From Polytrichum commune (Eukaryota; Streptophyta; Polytrichopsida; Polytrichales; Polytrichaceae): a DNA stretch of 64,000 nt. The translations under genes and the position numbers were made by a program. Positions 50,001 to 60,970 of the stretch are shown here, in pieces. The stretch is taken from the NCBI GenBank assembly GCA_950295325.1, contig OX485808.1, positions 32,759,180 through 32,823,179 of the forward strand, written 5' to 3'. How positions within the stretch are numbered: the stretch's first letter is position 1; the number at the start of each line of letters is the position of its first letter. Under the pieces are notes generated by a model. That model was given only the letters and a program-made list of their open reading frames with translations. It was not told where the DNA came from and ran no database searches.

Positions 50001-51178
50001 GCGGAATTCAAGAAACAAGGCATCAATTATCGATTTATAAGCGGTGACATGCCTATGAAGAAGCGTGCACAAGCTATTGAGGCATTCCAGAAAGTAAGAA
50101 CATTGAATACTATACTAAGTCCCTCTCCAACAACAACCTAGCAAACACATTGACTCATAAGATAAGGAGATTGTGAATCCATTGCGAGGTTAATTTTCAG
50201 GTAGCCACAAGCTCAATCATCTATAAGAAACTTGACTGACTTATGGACAACAGGATCCACCGACCACTGTGTTTCTTTTGTCGATTCGCACAGGAGCCGT
50301 AGGCATCACCTTGACTGCTGCCTCTCACGTCTATATGGTGAGTACATTTCTTTTGGCTTTAGGACACATCCTGTCAAATCTGAACATTAGAGTGGTTCTA
50401 TCTACAATGCATGTCCAACCCTCTTCTCTTGTTGATACAAAGCTCAGGAGATACTACAAACAATTCTGGAAGTTGAACTAGTGTAAACCTGAACTAAAAT
50501 GGAAAAGCATCCAGAAATGATCATATGCCTAATTCGTGCACACTGGTGTTTATATTGTGGTCAATTGTTTGTGGATGTGCCTGCCATAACAGCTGGAGCC
50601 ATGCCTCAACCCTGCAGTAAGTTCTCTTTCTTTCATTTTTCACTAGAATACAAAAGCTTCATCATTACATGAAGCTAACTCTGAAAGTGGCAAACTTCAC
50701 ACTAGTTTCAAGCTGTATTACAACACATTCAGTCTGTGGGCAATTTATGGTATTTAAAAAGGTTTTTATTTAATTTTCTGTATACCTACCCATGGCTACA
50801 TTATCACATATATTGAAAATGCAGCTTGAGGAGCAGGCTGTTGGACGATGCTGGCGAATGGGCCAAGAGCGTCCTGTAGTCATCAAAAGGTAAATGGCTA
50901 AACTTGTGAAATGATTGTCGTTCTCAAAAATGAAAAGTAGCTCACTAAAAGAGATGTTAAGTGACAATATATAGATCTTATAGCACAACACCCTAAAGTT
51001 TGTTACTCAACTGTGCACATGCAGGTTGTACGTGGAAAATTCTGTTGAAGCGAACATTCTGAAGTTATTACGGTCACGCATGTCAGCCGCAAACATGTCA
51101 GGATTACAAGACGTGGACTCAATCAATAGGTGCCCGTCCTCAACACTGTCACACATCTTGCAGCCTAGTCTATACTAA
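41038..51178 (+). CDS. SNF2/RAD5-like helicase with internal RING, 21 exons
   Basis: Proposed exons: 41038-41251, 42202-42512, 43444-43557, 43970-44253, 44850-44965, 45296-45395, 45808-46348, 46506-46578, 46756-46852, 47078-47114, 47318-47458, 47666-47779, 47906-48028, 48249-48478, 48877-49089, 49499-49787, 49956-50093, 50254-50337, 50593-50616, 50825-50889, 51025-51178. All phases match, giving 1,153 aa. Residues about 176-213 form a Cys/His cluster (CWCYSCEEVAPC, WGTG, HCNA). SNF2 motifs follow: LRPYQRQS (about 490), EEMGLGKTIE (about 551-560), VVCPVSIVGQW, ITTYATL, DESHT (about 672-676) and RRWCCTGTPIN. A C3HC4 RING (CGICFE, CGHWFCSEC, CAIC) lies near 885-925. The C-terminal helicase lobe has VLIFSQFM, GAVGITLTAASHVYM and AVGRCWRMGQ. 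The family remodels chromatin or acts in DNA-damage tolerance. The first five exons are the least certain. Confidence 0.88.
42466..43440 (+). repeat. Five serial copies of an exon-end plus donor segment in intron 2
   Basis: The end of exon 2 and its donor (CACTGCAACAAG/GTATA) recur near 42675, 42828, 43071 and 43219, each followed by AAGACATCC, a CTACTCAT-type word and a GATCAAAGCTGA-like phrase. The third and fifth copies share a longer tail (GAGCAGCCAACATGTA, GATAAGTGGCCATGTTGGTG or a close variant), so copies 2+3 and 4+5 form a higher-order duplication of about 390 bp. The true exon 3 starts after the last copy at 43444. Confidence 0.85.
44254..44760 (+). repeat. 268-bp tandem duplication beginning at the exon 4 donor
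   Basis: CTGGTAAGCCAGAACATCGA occurs at about 44301 and again 268 bp later. Both copies are followed by GATGAAAGTGGCAAC, GTTCTGGGTTAGCAGCATGG and CGATCGCAACTGATCTCTAT. Similarity starts around the proposed donor (GTATGTTTTTG against CATGTTTTTT). The duplication lies in intron 4 of the SNF2-like gene. Confidence 0.88.
45562..45579 (+). repeat. Poly-G run of 18 within a SNF2-gene intron
   Basis: Eighteen consecutive G on the sense strand, 167 bp after the end of exon 6. Such a run could form a G-quadruplex in the transcript; it could also be prone to assembly or polymerase slippage. Confidence 0.85.
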
Positions 51179-54100
51179 TTTTGCACAATATAAGAGTTGG
51201 ATCTAACCCTGTGATAGAAATGCTAACACATGATGTTGCAACATGAAGAGCGGTGAAGAGTGGCAAAAATGGAGCGAGTGATGTGGCTGGATGCATACGC
51301 ACTGACAAGCAGAATTTGAGATTGAATGAGTTTGAGATCCTATTCTCATGAGGGACCACATACTTAAATAAGAGGACCTGGTATGCAATTCCGGTTGCAC
51401 CTTTGGCCTAGTATATAGATGTATAATAACCAACACACTATATGAATGTGGAAGAAACCAGTTAGTTAAGAGTCGTTAGACACCAATAAGCAATCAGCTT
51501 CCTGTACAGTAATTCTTAGGAACATGAAGAGCTGTAGCGACCTCTTATCTAAAAAGCTGATAGAAATTTATTCAAGAAAAAGAGGACCACTGCTAGTTCA
51601 TATAGGATGACAGAATAAGGAATGATGACAATCAAGTTGTACAGTAGTTCAGGTTTGTAATTAATCGACATAAACCTCAACAAATATTACATTTGTTCTC
51701 CTACCAGAGAATACGACAACATGCAAATTCCATTTATAGAAGCAATCACAAGTTCAATCACCTTCACAGATGAGAATCATCGACAGTATTCTCTGCACTA
51801 CAAACTTTGTTGTTTATACTGGATTCCTACAATGTTAAAACTTTGACAATGTTTGTTTTCGAACAAGTTGGATTAGGCAGCACCCACTGAAGAGTCACCA
51901 GTTCATTTTATTACATTAGTGTCTACCACCTTGAACACACAGTGAACTACCAACCTAGTATACACCAAATCGTATTGCACACCATTCCCAAAAATTGATG
52001 GTGTTAAATTGTGAAGGATTCATTTGAACACCTCCTTATCTCTACAAATCAGATGATTTGATGCTCGATCACTACAATGTTGGTAGAAAGTATGTTGATT
52101 CTTTTAACAAAATATACAAGTTGAATTAGGCACCACCCACTGAGAGCAGCTGCAAGCCTAACTCTTCTCTGCAGTAACCACTGAAGAGACTCCATGGAAA
52201 CTCAAAAGCATCCAGAGTACCAAATTTTTTCCTGAATTGGCCACAGCAGTCTCGGAAAAGCCCATGATTGAAAGTCAAGATTTAGAGTTCAGAGATCTGC
52301 ATCCGGAATACTACAAACGCTGTGGGCATTATAGAACAGAAGAGAATCTAGTTAATCTTATAAGTATGAATCAATGGGGCTAGTATTAAGGACTGTATTA
52401 GAAGGAAACACATAAAAGATTCAGAGACCAAATTCAAGTAATGTGCCCTTTGCCTCCATGTTAAGAACCAATTACCACTTCTATGAGTTCTAAAGCAACA
52501 ATTTTTATTATCAACAAAATTGATCAGAAGCACTTGTCTCACAGAAATACCAAACCTATCACAATGCCTCACGGTGGTTCATTGCTGAACTCCCCTGAAG
52601 GCAACGAGCCTGAATGCTCAAAACAAAGAGCTGTGACGGCAAGTAGTCTTATTAAAGCCTGCAATAGGGGGCGTCTTTGCACTGCCATCTTTGATGCAAG
52701 AACAAGAATTTCTACATATTACAAATTATCAAGCAAATTAAAATACCTGAAAACTATCAAGAGGGATATAGACCAATTAAGAGAATCATAGAGTGCGGTG
52801 TATGTAACTATCAGATGGTCTGGACGTTCTTTAAGGCACTCAAAAACAACTTTAACTCCTCTCACACATCTTGCACTTTCAGGATTTTAGTATGTGACGT
52901 GCTATACTACTTTCTCGTAGATTTTTCCAAAAGAAAAGGATAGATGGGTGTAACATTGATCATTTAAAACTTTGTAAAAGAGACAAGTATCTCCAAGAAA
53001 TAAGTATACAAAAGTTCAGGTAAAAATGCAAGAGTTCAAGCCTAAGTTATGAGATGAAGACAAACTTGTGTGCAAATACTTCAAAAGTAAATAATTCACA
53101 GAAGCCCCAGTGATTCCCAGTCTACCACTGAACTTCATAGTGTTGTTTTCAAGCAGCCTGTAAAGCCATGATTATAATTTTTTCCTGCCATCTTTGACAG
53201 GGTGTAAGACATGCATAGTCCATTGGCCACTATGAAACAAGTTAACCAGGTCAAGAAAAAACCTCCTACATAACACACTAGCCCAGCGTACTTGTACAAC
53301 AGAAGAAATGAACAGGTAGAAAGGGGGCCCAAATCCTCAAGGTCACAAACTACTCAAACCTTTGAATCTAAATTCAACGTGCTACCCTCAGGTTAGCTTC
53401 AAGATTCTATATCCATGACGAATATTGTAGAGTGAATCTACCATGGTATCCTCAAGAATCAGAGCAAAAATGTAAAACAGTCACCGCACTAAGCACTCCA
53501 TTGCACTGTACCCTGCAACAAAATGAAACAGAAAAATAAAATTTTAAGCATGTCCTTGGCCATTGTGCATCTATGCAGTAGTATCTAATATGTAGCCAAC
53601 TTATTTTTTTTATTCAAGAGGTCTTCATAATCTTTTGCAAAAGCGTGTTCATGGAACATTGCAAAGTCAATTTCTCCACATATCCAACACATTCATCAGA
53701 AGACACAGATTGCATATGTCCACGTTAAACCTCTCAATAAACAGCAAGTAAGGCTTTTCACTGCTTCAGTTTCTTCTAAATGTTGGTAAAACCCAGTTCA
53801 AACTAGAAGCTGCTTCGAGGTAGCAAGTATGCTATATGTTATTTTCGGAGTCCTTGATTAAGTTCATGTTGACATTCTTCTCATGGCCTTCTAACTGCAA
53901 AAACCCCAACTAACGACTTCAAGATCATTGACACAATTTCAACATAAAAGTGCATGACATATTTACGGTCTGCTCAAGACATATCCATGTCATCCACTCA
54001 TTACTGGGTTTGACTATAACCCATTCAAGTTGGTAAGCCACAGACTATATTGACTATGGGAAATAGTGTGGGCAGATGTATAGTGTGACTTACCTTATAG

Positions 54101-54347
54101 TGTGCTCCACAGAATACAACATCACACATTAAAAGTAGTGTGCAACTCTAATTACACTTGTCATGCCCCCACAACATACCCACCTCCCAGAGGTGGAAAG
54201 TCTTTCAAATGCACACTATCTTCAAACAAATAGAATTATCGTAACCTAAAACATGGACCCCTGATGTTAAATACTGCCCTCCATATGCTTCAGATAGCAG
54301 GCATGCATTCAACATGATTGTGCGCTCAACAAATATCATCACATAAA
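51179..54347. other. Intergenic between convergent SNF2-like and minD genes
   Basis: No gene was recognised. The first part should contain the 3' UTR of the SNF2-like gene. A phrase of about 30 bp (TTAGGCAGCACCCACTGA or variant) occurs twice, near 51874 and 52126. ORFs of 60-145 codons have no family signal. One plus-strand ORF of 102 codons (52483-52791) begins with a hydrophobic word and is not convincing. Confidence 0.45.
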
Positions 54348-55110
54348 CACCAAGTTCTGTCTCATTGCTACACTGTAGGGAAGAACAAGCCCGAGGATTG
54401 TGGTTATTTCCTTCAAACAATCCTGATTGCAGTGACAAGCAAAAAACGACAACATAATTGACAACATAAATTCTCTTTGTTAAATTGTAGGAGACAATAA
54501 GCTCAAGGATTGTGCTTCTGTACTTGGAACAATCATAGATTGCAGTCAGCAGCAGAATTGACAACACAAACACCAAGTTCTCTCTCACTGTTAATCTGTA
54601 GGAAAGAACAAGCTCAAGGGTTGTAATTTTGTTCTTGAACAATCCTTGATTGCAGTCAGCAGCGGCAATTACAACATAAACACCAAGTTCTTATTGCTAG
54701 ACTGTAGGGAAGAATAAGCTCAAGGACTGTGGGTTTTTCCAAGACAATCCTTGACTGCAGTTACCAGCAGTATTTCAAAAAAATAAACACCAAGTTCTCT
54801 CCCACTGTTAAACTGTAGGGAAGAACAAGCTCAACAACTGTAATTTTGTTCATGAACAATTCTTGATTGTATTCAGAAGCAGAAAATGACTACACAATCG
54901 CCAAGTTCTCTCTCACTGTTAACCTGTAGGGAGAACAAGCTCAACGATTGCAATTTTGTTTGTGAACAATCCTTTATTGCAATCAGAACCATAAAATGAC
55001 AACATAAACACCAAGTTCTCTCTCATTGTTAAAATGTAGGGAAGAGCAAGCTAAAGGATTGTGGTTTTGCTTTTGAACAATCCTCGATTTCAATCAGCAA
55101 CAGCAGAAAT
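54348..55110 (-). repeat. Seven-copy ~110-bp satellite with a stem-loop in most units
   Basis: Units begin near 54348, 54471, 54571, 54681, 54788, 54899 and 55009, mostly with CACCAAGTTCTCTCTCA. Each continues with CTGTAGGGAAGAACAAGCTC, a purine word, and a closing GATTGCAGTCAGCAGC-like phrase. Inside most units a word like AGGATTGT is followed 15-20 nt later by ACAATCCT, giving a potential 8-bp stem-loop. The array lies just beyond the 3' end of minD on its coding strand, so it may be transcribed in a long 3' UTR. Confidence 0.88.
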
Positions 55111-55321
55111 GCATGAAATGTTAGCAAGTGTCATTCCTACACCTCACTTGGCCCCGAAATGGTGTTGTGGCTAGGAATGCCGAACGCCTGTTTATAGAAG
55201 AAACGAACATATGATTTTGCAACAATTCCAACCTCAAAGACAAAATCATGTAACTAAAACCCCAAATTGACCTCCAAATTCATCAAACTCACCACTCACT
55301 CGCAGGTTGTGAGAGGCATCC
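55111..55321 (-). other. Probable minD 3' UTR
   Basis: This AT-rich interval between the satellite and the minD stop codon has no other feature seen by eye. Confidence 0.4.
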
Positions 55322-56644
55322 TCATCCCTTGCCCCCCATGAATGGCAGAAAGCTCCGTTTTTGTGGAGTTTCTTCAATCAAGACTGCTTTCATGCTATCC
55401 TTCTCCACGAGCCTCCAAGCAACCTGTTCCAAAGCAAGGCCTGCCAATGTTGGGGGATTCTTAAGCACCAAAGGGTACCCACGGTTTGTGCTCTTGATAA
55501 CCTCGGAGTCTTCAGGGATGACTCCCAGTAAAGGCAGACCTAACATTTCCTGCACATCCAACACAGACATCATGTCCTCCCCTTTAATCATGTCACTTCT
55601 CACTCGGTTGACCACCATCTTGATGTCCTTAATGCCATCACACTCCAAAAGGCCGGTCACTCTGTCTGCATCCCTGAGGCTGGTGATATCTGGGGTTGTC
55701 ACAAGTATTGCTTCCTGTGCTGGAGTGATGGCGGTGATAAACCCAGCATCTATACCAGCAGGACAATCTATAAGAATAAAGTCAGGCTGCCCTTCTGGTC
55801 TTTTCTTCAATGCATCAACTAACCATGTGAGCGCCTTCCCTCCAAACCCTAGGGGCATTTTGTACCGAGGTTTGTTGATGCACAGAAGCTCAAAATTGGT
55901 CCACCGCTTGTCGCGAATGAGAGCCTGATCGAGACGACACTCTCCATTCAAAACCTCCATGGCAGTGTAGTTCACTCGATTCTCAAGCCCCAGAAGTAGA
56001 TCCAAATTACGCAACCCCACATCCGCATCGATGGCCACCACTTTGAAGTTCAAACGGGCGAGACACATCCCAAGGTTGGCAGTTGTGGTTGTTTTGCCAA
56101 CACCTCCCTTCCCTGATGTAATCACCACCACTCTTGGAACCTCCCCTGCCAGCTCCGGTCGCCTGTTCCATTGCAACATCGCCTGTGGAACTACCCCACA
56201 TTGCCTCTTGTCACATTCTCTCTTCATCTGTCCATGTCCTAATTCTCTCACCCACATCCTTCGTCTCACATGGCCCGAGTTTCTTAACCAAGATTTCCCT
56301 GCCCCTAACCTCCCAATGCCATCCTCTCCAACAACATGCCCTAACCTCCCCTGCTCCAGTTCGCCACCAAGCCATGCACTCCCCGCATGTGCATCCACTA
56401 TGGTCGTCCGTTGATGATGATACAGTCCCATGCCATCCTCCTTCCTACAACTAATCGCATTACTTATCGAGGAAGACCTCAGATAACCACTCGAAAACCT
56501 TGCAGAGGAAGCATAACAGGAAGTTGGAAAGTAAGAAACAACTCCGCTCCCTGTGCTCGTTGATGCTAACCCTAACCCTCCTCTTGACCTCCCATCCATG
56601 CCACAGCTGCAACCCTGCGGCAGTGCAGCTGTGGACATCATCAT
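55322..56644 (-). CDS. minD: Septum-site-determining ATPase MinD, plastid-targeted
   Basis: Intronless, 440 aa from the first of three ATG codons at 56644. The deviant Walker A motif GKGGVGKT lies at about residues 178-185, followed by VAIDADVGLRNLDLLLG, a Walker B-like FILIDCPAGID and TPDITSLRDADR, all typical of MinD. The C-terminus KRSFLPFMGGKG is a short basic-hydrophobic tail in the position of the MinD membrane-targeting sequence. MinD works with MinE to place the plastid division ring at mid-chloroplast. The N-terminal extension of about 165 residues is Ser/Gly/Arg-rich and fits a transit peptide, but it is far longer than the roughly 60 residues usual in flowering-plant MinD. The gene is divergent from the MaoC gene (1.2 kb between starts) and convergent with the SNF2-like gene. 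Confidence 0.96.
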   Translation of the reverse strand: MMMSTAALPQGCSCGMDGRSRGGLGLASTSTGSGVVSYFPTSCYASSARFSSGYLRSSSISNAISCRKEDGMGLYHHQRTTIVDAHAGSAWLGGELEQGRLGHVVGEDGIGRLGAGKSWLRNSGHVRRRMWVRELGHGQMKRECDKRQCGVVPQAMLQWNRRPELAGEVPRVVVITSGKGGVGKTTTTANLGMCLARLNFKVVAIDADVGLRNLDLLLGLENRVNYTAMEVLNGECRLDQALIRDKRWTNFELLCINKPRYKMPLGFGGKALTWLVDALKKRPEGQPDFILIDCPAGIDAGFITAITPAQEAILVTTPDITSLRDADRVTGLLECDGIKDIKMVVNRVRSDMIKGEDMMSVLDVQEMLGLPLLGVIPEDSEVIKSTNRGYPLVLKNPPTLAGLALEQVAWRLVEKDSMKAVLIEETPQKRSFLPFMGGKG

Positions 56645-57839
56645 TCTCGCCACCTAAACCCTACAACCTGATAAATCTTCCACTGTCCATCTGTTAGAGA
56701 AACTCTTTTAATCCTCTTCTCTCTACGGCGAACGAAACTGAACTCCTGTCTTTGTGTCTGTGTGTGTGAATTACGCACATTACCTTGTTCTTCTTTTCGC
56801 GCTTCTTGCCCTGCGACAAGAGACAATGGTGAAAGTTAGGTCTACATACAAGCAGTGACGGGCAGTGGGGAGGAATTACTATCATTTGCTTGCAATGGCA
56901 TCTAATAACAAAGTCTTCGAGTGCAATCCGTCATCCTGGAAGCATGTCACTTCGGATATGAATCATCGGGAGAACAATCTGCACTTCGCTTGGCTTGTCT
57001 GTCTCCATGATATTCAACTAAAAATAGGCTTACTCACTAATTTAACCCTACCCAACTTATTACTAGCTAATGATGATACCGTGGATTTAGTTGCGTACTT
57101 AGGTAATTTTTATTGTTGTTGCCAGGAGAACATAACCTTACCTTTACCTACTGGTTGGAACAGGAAAAACAACGAAAACACTTATGTAAGTATATAAAGG
57201 GCAAAATCTTGAACGCAGTGCGAGTTACTCTGTCTCTGTGAGCTTTAGGTTGCTGCCAGCATGTAAGTTAAGGCAAAAGGCTTCATAAATGGGACTCTGA
57301 GTTCGGAAGAAGGCTAAACACGTCAGAATGAAATTATATGAGTGAAACACACGGACATAGAAACAATGAGTAAACTTTAAGTAGTTTATTATTAATGAGT
57401 TCCAATATTAGATATTATTCTTAAATATTTTCCATTTTACACGTAAACTCGAAATTCAAACTTGTATTTTGAAACCTGTGACACCCTAATGAGTCTTTTC
57501 AAATCATGCAAGTCATTTGCGATAATTCGGAGATGGCAAGCGTACTACACCTACTCAATGCCGGAACGACAGCATTTACTTAGAAAATTCTCGGTGAAGA
57601 ATGCTGTGAAGAATGTTCATGGGGAGGGCGAACCAACCCATACACTGGGTCCTTGTTGAATGACTGCAGCCCTGCCTCCAAGGTATGGGTTGGTTTGCCC
57701 CAGCCGCGCATATGATGATATGATGACAAACAATAACTGCAGGACTGTAGCTCTCTGCTTTCGGCCACCATTTCCATCTGAAAGGTGAGGGTCCCACTTC
57801 GGCACTCCGGGAGACATTGAGGTCATTAGCGTCGACGAA
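56645..57839. promoter_or_regulatory. Intergenic region between divergent minD and MaoC genes
   Basis: Nearly 1.2 kb separates the two start codons and should hold both promoters. A (GT)/(CA)-like stretch at 56757-56768 and a 76-nt hairpin at 57626-57701 are the only structures I recognise. Short ORFs have no family signal. Confidence 0.5.
57626..57701. repeat. Foldback sequence upstream of the MaoC gene
   Basis: GGGCGAACCAACCCATAC at 57626-57643 is the inverted match of GTATGGGTTGGTTTGCCC near 57683-57700, with one mismatch in 18 bp and a loop of about 39 nt. It may be a tiny MITE remnant or a structured leader element. It lies 139 nt upstream of the MaoC start codon. No target duplication was recognised. 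Confidence 0.75.
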
Positions 57840-59622
57840 ATGGCGATCAGGTGTGGCGCCATACCGTTAGCAGCCTCCCTGTCCGCTTCCGCAAGGTGGT
57901 TGGCTTACACAGGTAATCAATCTGGTGAAACATTGTGACATGAATGCGGACAAGAAGATGACCCAAGTTATTTGCGAATCTTAGCCTCTTCTTCTCTATG
58001 TTTGTTTTGTGATCTCTGAGTACTCTTAATTTCTTGAGCATGTGTACTCTGTGCTCTTCAGTATGTGTACTCTGAGTAAGTGAAGAGTACTCACGGACAA
58101 ATTATTCTTCTTTTTAGGGCGCAGACTCTCGACTACGGACTCCAGAGACTACCGCGCATCTGTCGAGAATGGCGAAGCTGCTAATGCTGCTGCTAGTGTG
58201 GTGTTGGAGGAAGGACAGAAGTTCGAAGTTGAGCGACAGTTCACTGCCGAAGATGTAGCATCCTATGTGCGGCTGTCTGGAGACACAAATCCCATCCACA
58301 CAAGTGATTCGGCTGCACAGGCTGCGGGGTTCCAGCGCCCGGTTGTGCAAGGCATGCTGTATGCAGGACTCTTCCCAGCCATCATTGGTTCCCACTTCGT
58401 AAGCAACCTTGTTCTTCCACAAACCTTGTAGGATTCTCCAAAGACTTGCAAAATAGTTCTATGTGTGCAATGCAAGACGTGCACTGTGCAAATTGCCCAA
58501 ACCGCATCAAAATCTGAAAATTTGGAACACTTGTGCGTACGAAAACCCTAAAGCACTTGTAACATCATGGTAAGGAGGGGATTGTCGTTGTCATTGCAAT
58601 CACTTTCCAGAAACTTGCAAAACCGTCGTATGTCTGTATGCGAGATGTGCACTGCAAAAATTCCCATAGTAGATCAAAATTAGAGAATGTGGAACTGTAG
58701 TGAATATTGCACCTTAAACCCTAAACCACGTGTAAGTATCATAATAATCAGGACATTTTTTTTTCATTACAATCACTCTCCAGAAACTTGCAGCACCGTT
58801 GTGTGTATGCGATGAAATTCGTGCACTGAGCAAATTGCCCAAACTAGATCAAATCCTGAGAAGTTGAAACACTCGTTGCACCCTAAACCTTAACCCACTT
58901 GTAAGTAATTGTTGATGTTATTGCAATCACTTTCCAGAAACTTGAAAACTGTTGTATGTGTGCAATGCAAGATGTGCACTCAGCAAATGGCCTAAGCTAG
59001 ATCGAATTTGGAACACTTGTAAATATTACACCTTAAACCCTAAACCCTAACCCACTTGTAAGTATTGTGTTTAGCAGGGGATTGCTGTCGTTAATGCAAT
59101 GACTCTTCCCCTATTCCTGTGCCGGTATTGAACTCATCAGGGATGCTGCATGCAAAATGGTAGGATGGAGCCGTTTATGTGTCTCAAACACTCGACTTCA
59201 AATCTCCTGTTTTAGTTGGGGACTCAGTATGCGCAGAAGTGGAAGTCACTGCCGTCAAGAAGCTAAGACACCACTACAGGTGATTCATTAAAATTTCCAT
59301 TGCTTGTAACACGAACATGATCATTCGTAATGTGAACGCTGAACACAACTGCTTTGCAGCTATAGGCTTGTTAAAGGATAAATAAGAGGTTTTCAAGTGA
59401 CACAAAAGAGATTCCTGGTTACTAAGTTCAGACTGCAATAGGTAAGGTTCCTCATAATTTTAAGATGGAACTTTAGGCTAGTTGTTAGAGATAGTGTTGA
59501 AATTGGAATCATCAGTGTGTTTGATTATTGATGGCAGGGTTACATTTGCCACTCAGTGCTACAAGAAGGGCGACCCAACTCTTTTACTTGGTGGACAAGC
59601 TGTTGCGCTTCTTCCTGCATGA
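57840..59622 (+). CDS. MaoC-type (R)-hydroxyacyl dehydratase, probably mitochondrial, four exons
   Basis: Exons 57840-57912, 58118-58398, 59164-59279 and 59538-59622 join in consistent phase to give 184 aa. The N-terminus (MAIRCGAIPLAASLSASARW) is Arg/Ser/Ala-rich without acids, as in a mitochondrial presequence. A single hot-dog domain follows from about residue 52. The hydratase motif SGDTNPIH contains the expected Asp80 and His85 catalytic pair, and GFQRPVVQGML follows. Exon 3 encodes the strand region VSQTLDFKSPVLVGD. Length and layout match the small MaoC dehydratases of plant mitochondria that perform the 3-hydroxyacyl-ACP dehydration step of type II fatty-acid synthesis. A peroxisomal enoyl-CoA hydratase 2 is less likely because the C-terminus (ALLPA) lacks a peroxisomal signal. 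Exon 3's start is chosen for frame. Confidence 0.92.
58437..59107 (+). repeat. Four tandem ~155-173-bp repeats in MaoC intron 3
   Basis: Copies begin near 58437, 58606, 58779 and 58933 with TCCAGAAACTTGCA or a variant. Each continues with GTATGTGTGCAATG, GTGCACT, GCAAATTGCCCAAACTAGATC or a variant, then CACCTTAAACCCTAA and CACTTGTAAGTA. The fourth copy contains CTTAAACCCTAAACCCTAAC, close to the plant telomere repeat. The array fills most of the 765-bp intron. Confidence 0.9.
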
Positions 59623-60970
59623 AACCACATCCCAATCGTGGCAGTTCATAAATCTTTGAGAATTATCTGTTTGGTACAGAATGGATTTCTTTCCTGACAA
59701 CAAAGTTCATCAAAAGTCAGCAAGTCAGTCTGGGGCACACATAGGCAGCTAAAGACTGACTACGCTAGTTGCAAGATCAAGAGCTCGATTTTGTGAACTT
59801 GTGATGAACATACAATTTGATGGATGCTGGACAAGGGTGACAAGTAGTGCAAAAAATCTGTAACACTGGCATAAAGAGTATATGGAAAGCTTATTCTGAT
59901 CATTGAAATGGATTTAAATTGAGGCCATTGCTTATGCATTTAAGCTAGCAGTGATTACCAACACAATTACCTGCTTGTAGGAGACTGGAGTATATTGGAG
60001 TATCCATGTACCTTAACTCTTTACTGCCTTGAGCCTTTATCCATATGTTCAACCATATCTTGCACCCTCATTTACACCACTCATTTATGATAAAAAATTT
60101 CATGATATTTCATAGCAAGTAATATATCTCATCTTATTCTGAAGATTTCAGATTTTTTAACAGTACAAGAATATACCACTAGTTGTAGAAAATGAAATAA
60201 TAATTAAGTCTCACCAATTATGAAATCCATGAATCACAAAAGTCTAGAAACTATGTTGCATTTGTATGTAAAGGTGAGGTCCAATTGAGCTATAAGCATA
60301 AATTTAAGAAACTAGGACAAGTGACTGAACAAATCTAAATGAAGAATGCAAAGTGACCAGTCTGGTTCCCCAGTTTGAGATAAACCTTGACCTGTCCATG
60401 CCAAAAGAACCAGGTAACAAAAGAAATTGGGACAACAAAAGCAGAACCTTTGTGTTGAGAAACTAAAAATTTGTAAAACATAAGTAAATAGGCAATTGGC
60501 CAGGAGTATTTTAAAGTAATGCCAAGAACCCATTTGAATACCCATTTATCCACAGGTATGACACATGAAAAGAACTGAGAAAGTAGCACATGAAAGATTG
60601 TCACATCAGATGTGCAATGACAGTATTAATGATAGGACATTCTCCACACCATATGAGCAGCACAACATCATGCTACAAACAAACATTATTTACAATGGGC
60701 TTCACAATACAATGTGTCAAAATAAAACCATTGCACAACTGAATTTTCGTCCAATTGCCTTAAAGCTAACAAAACTTGGTTCTACTTTACAACACTTAAA
60801 AACAATTTGCCACTTTGTGAGTAATCAACTCTCCTAAGGAAATGCCAGAAATATGTCGACACTCTGTCTCTTTATTGATGACCTGTTAAGCTGCCTACAC
60901 GTCCTTCCTCCTTCGCACACAAAACTTTGCTCAGACCACTACAAAGAAATTGTAAATTCACTTACTCAAC
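59623..60970. other. Intergenic between convergent MaoC and rhodanese-like genes
   Basis: The 3' UTRs of both convergent genes must lie here. No additional gene was seen; short minus-strand ORFs at 60312-60604 overlap in two frames and lack domain signals. Confidence 0.45.

Noticed and set aside
54348-55110. Regularly spaced direct repeats resembling a CRISPR array
   Set aside because: This is a plant nuclear genome, units are contiguous ~110-bp copies without unique spacers, and there are no cas genes. It is a satellite.
60312-60604. Two overlapping minus-strand ORFs of 77-89 codons
   Set aside because: They are hydrophobic by AT-rich composition, in different frames, with no family signal; they lie in the 3' region between convergent genes.
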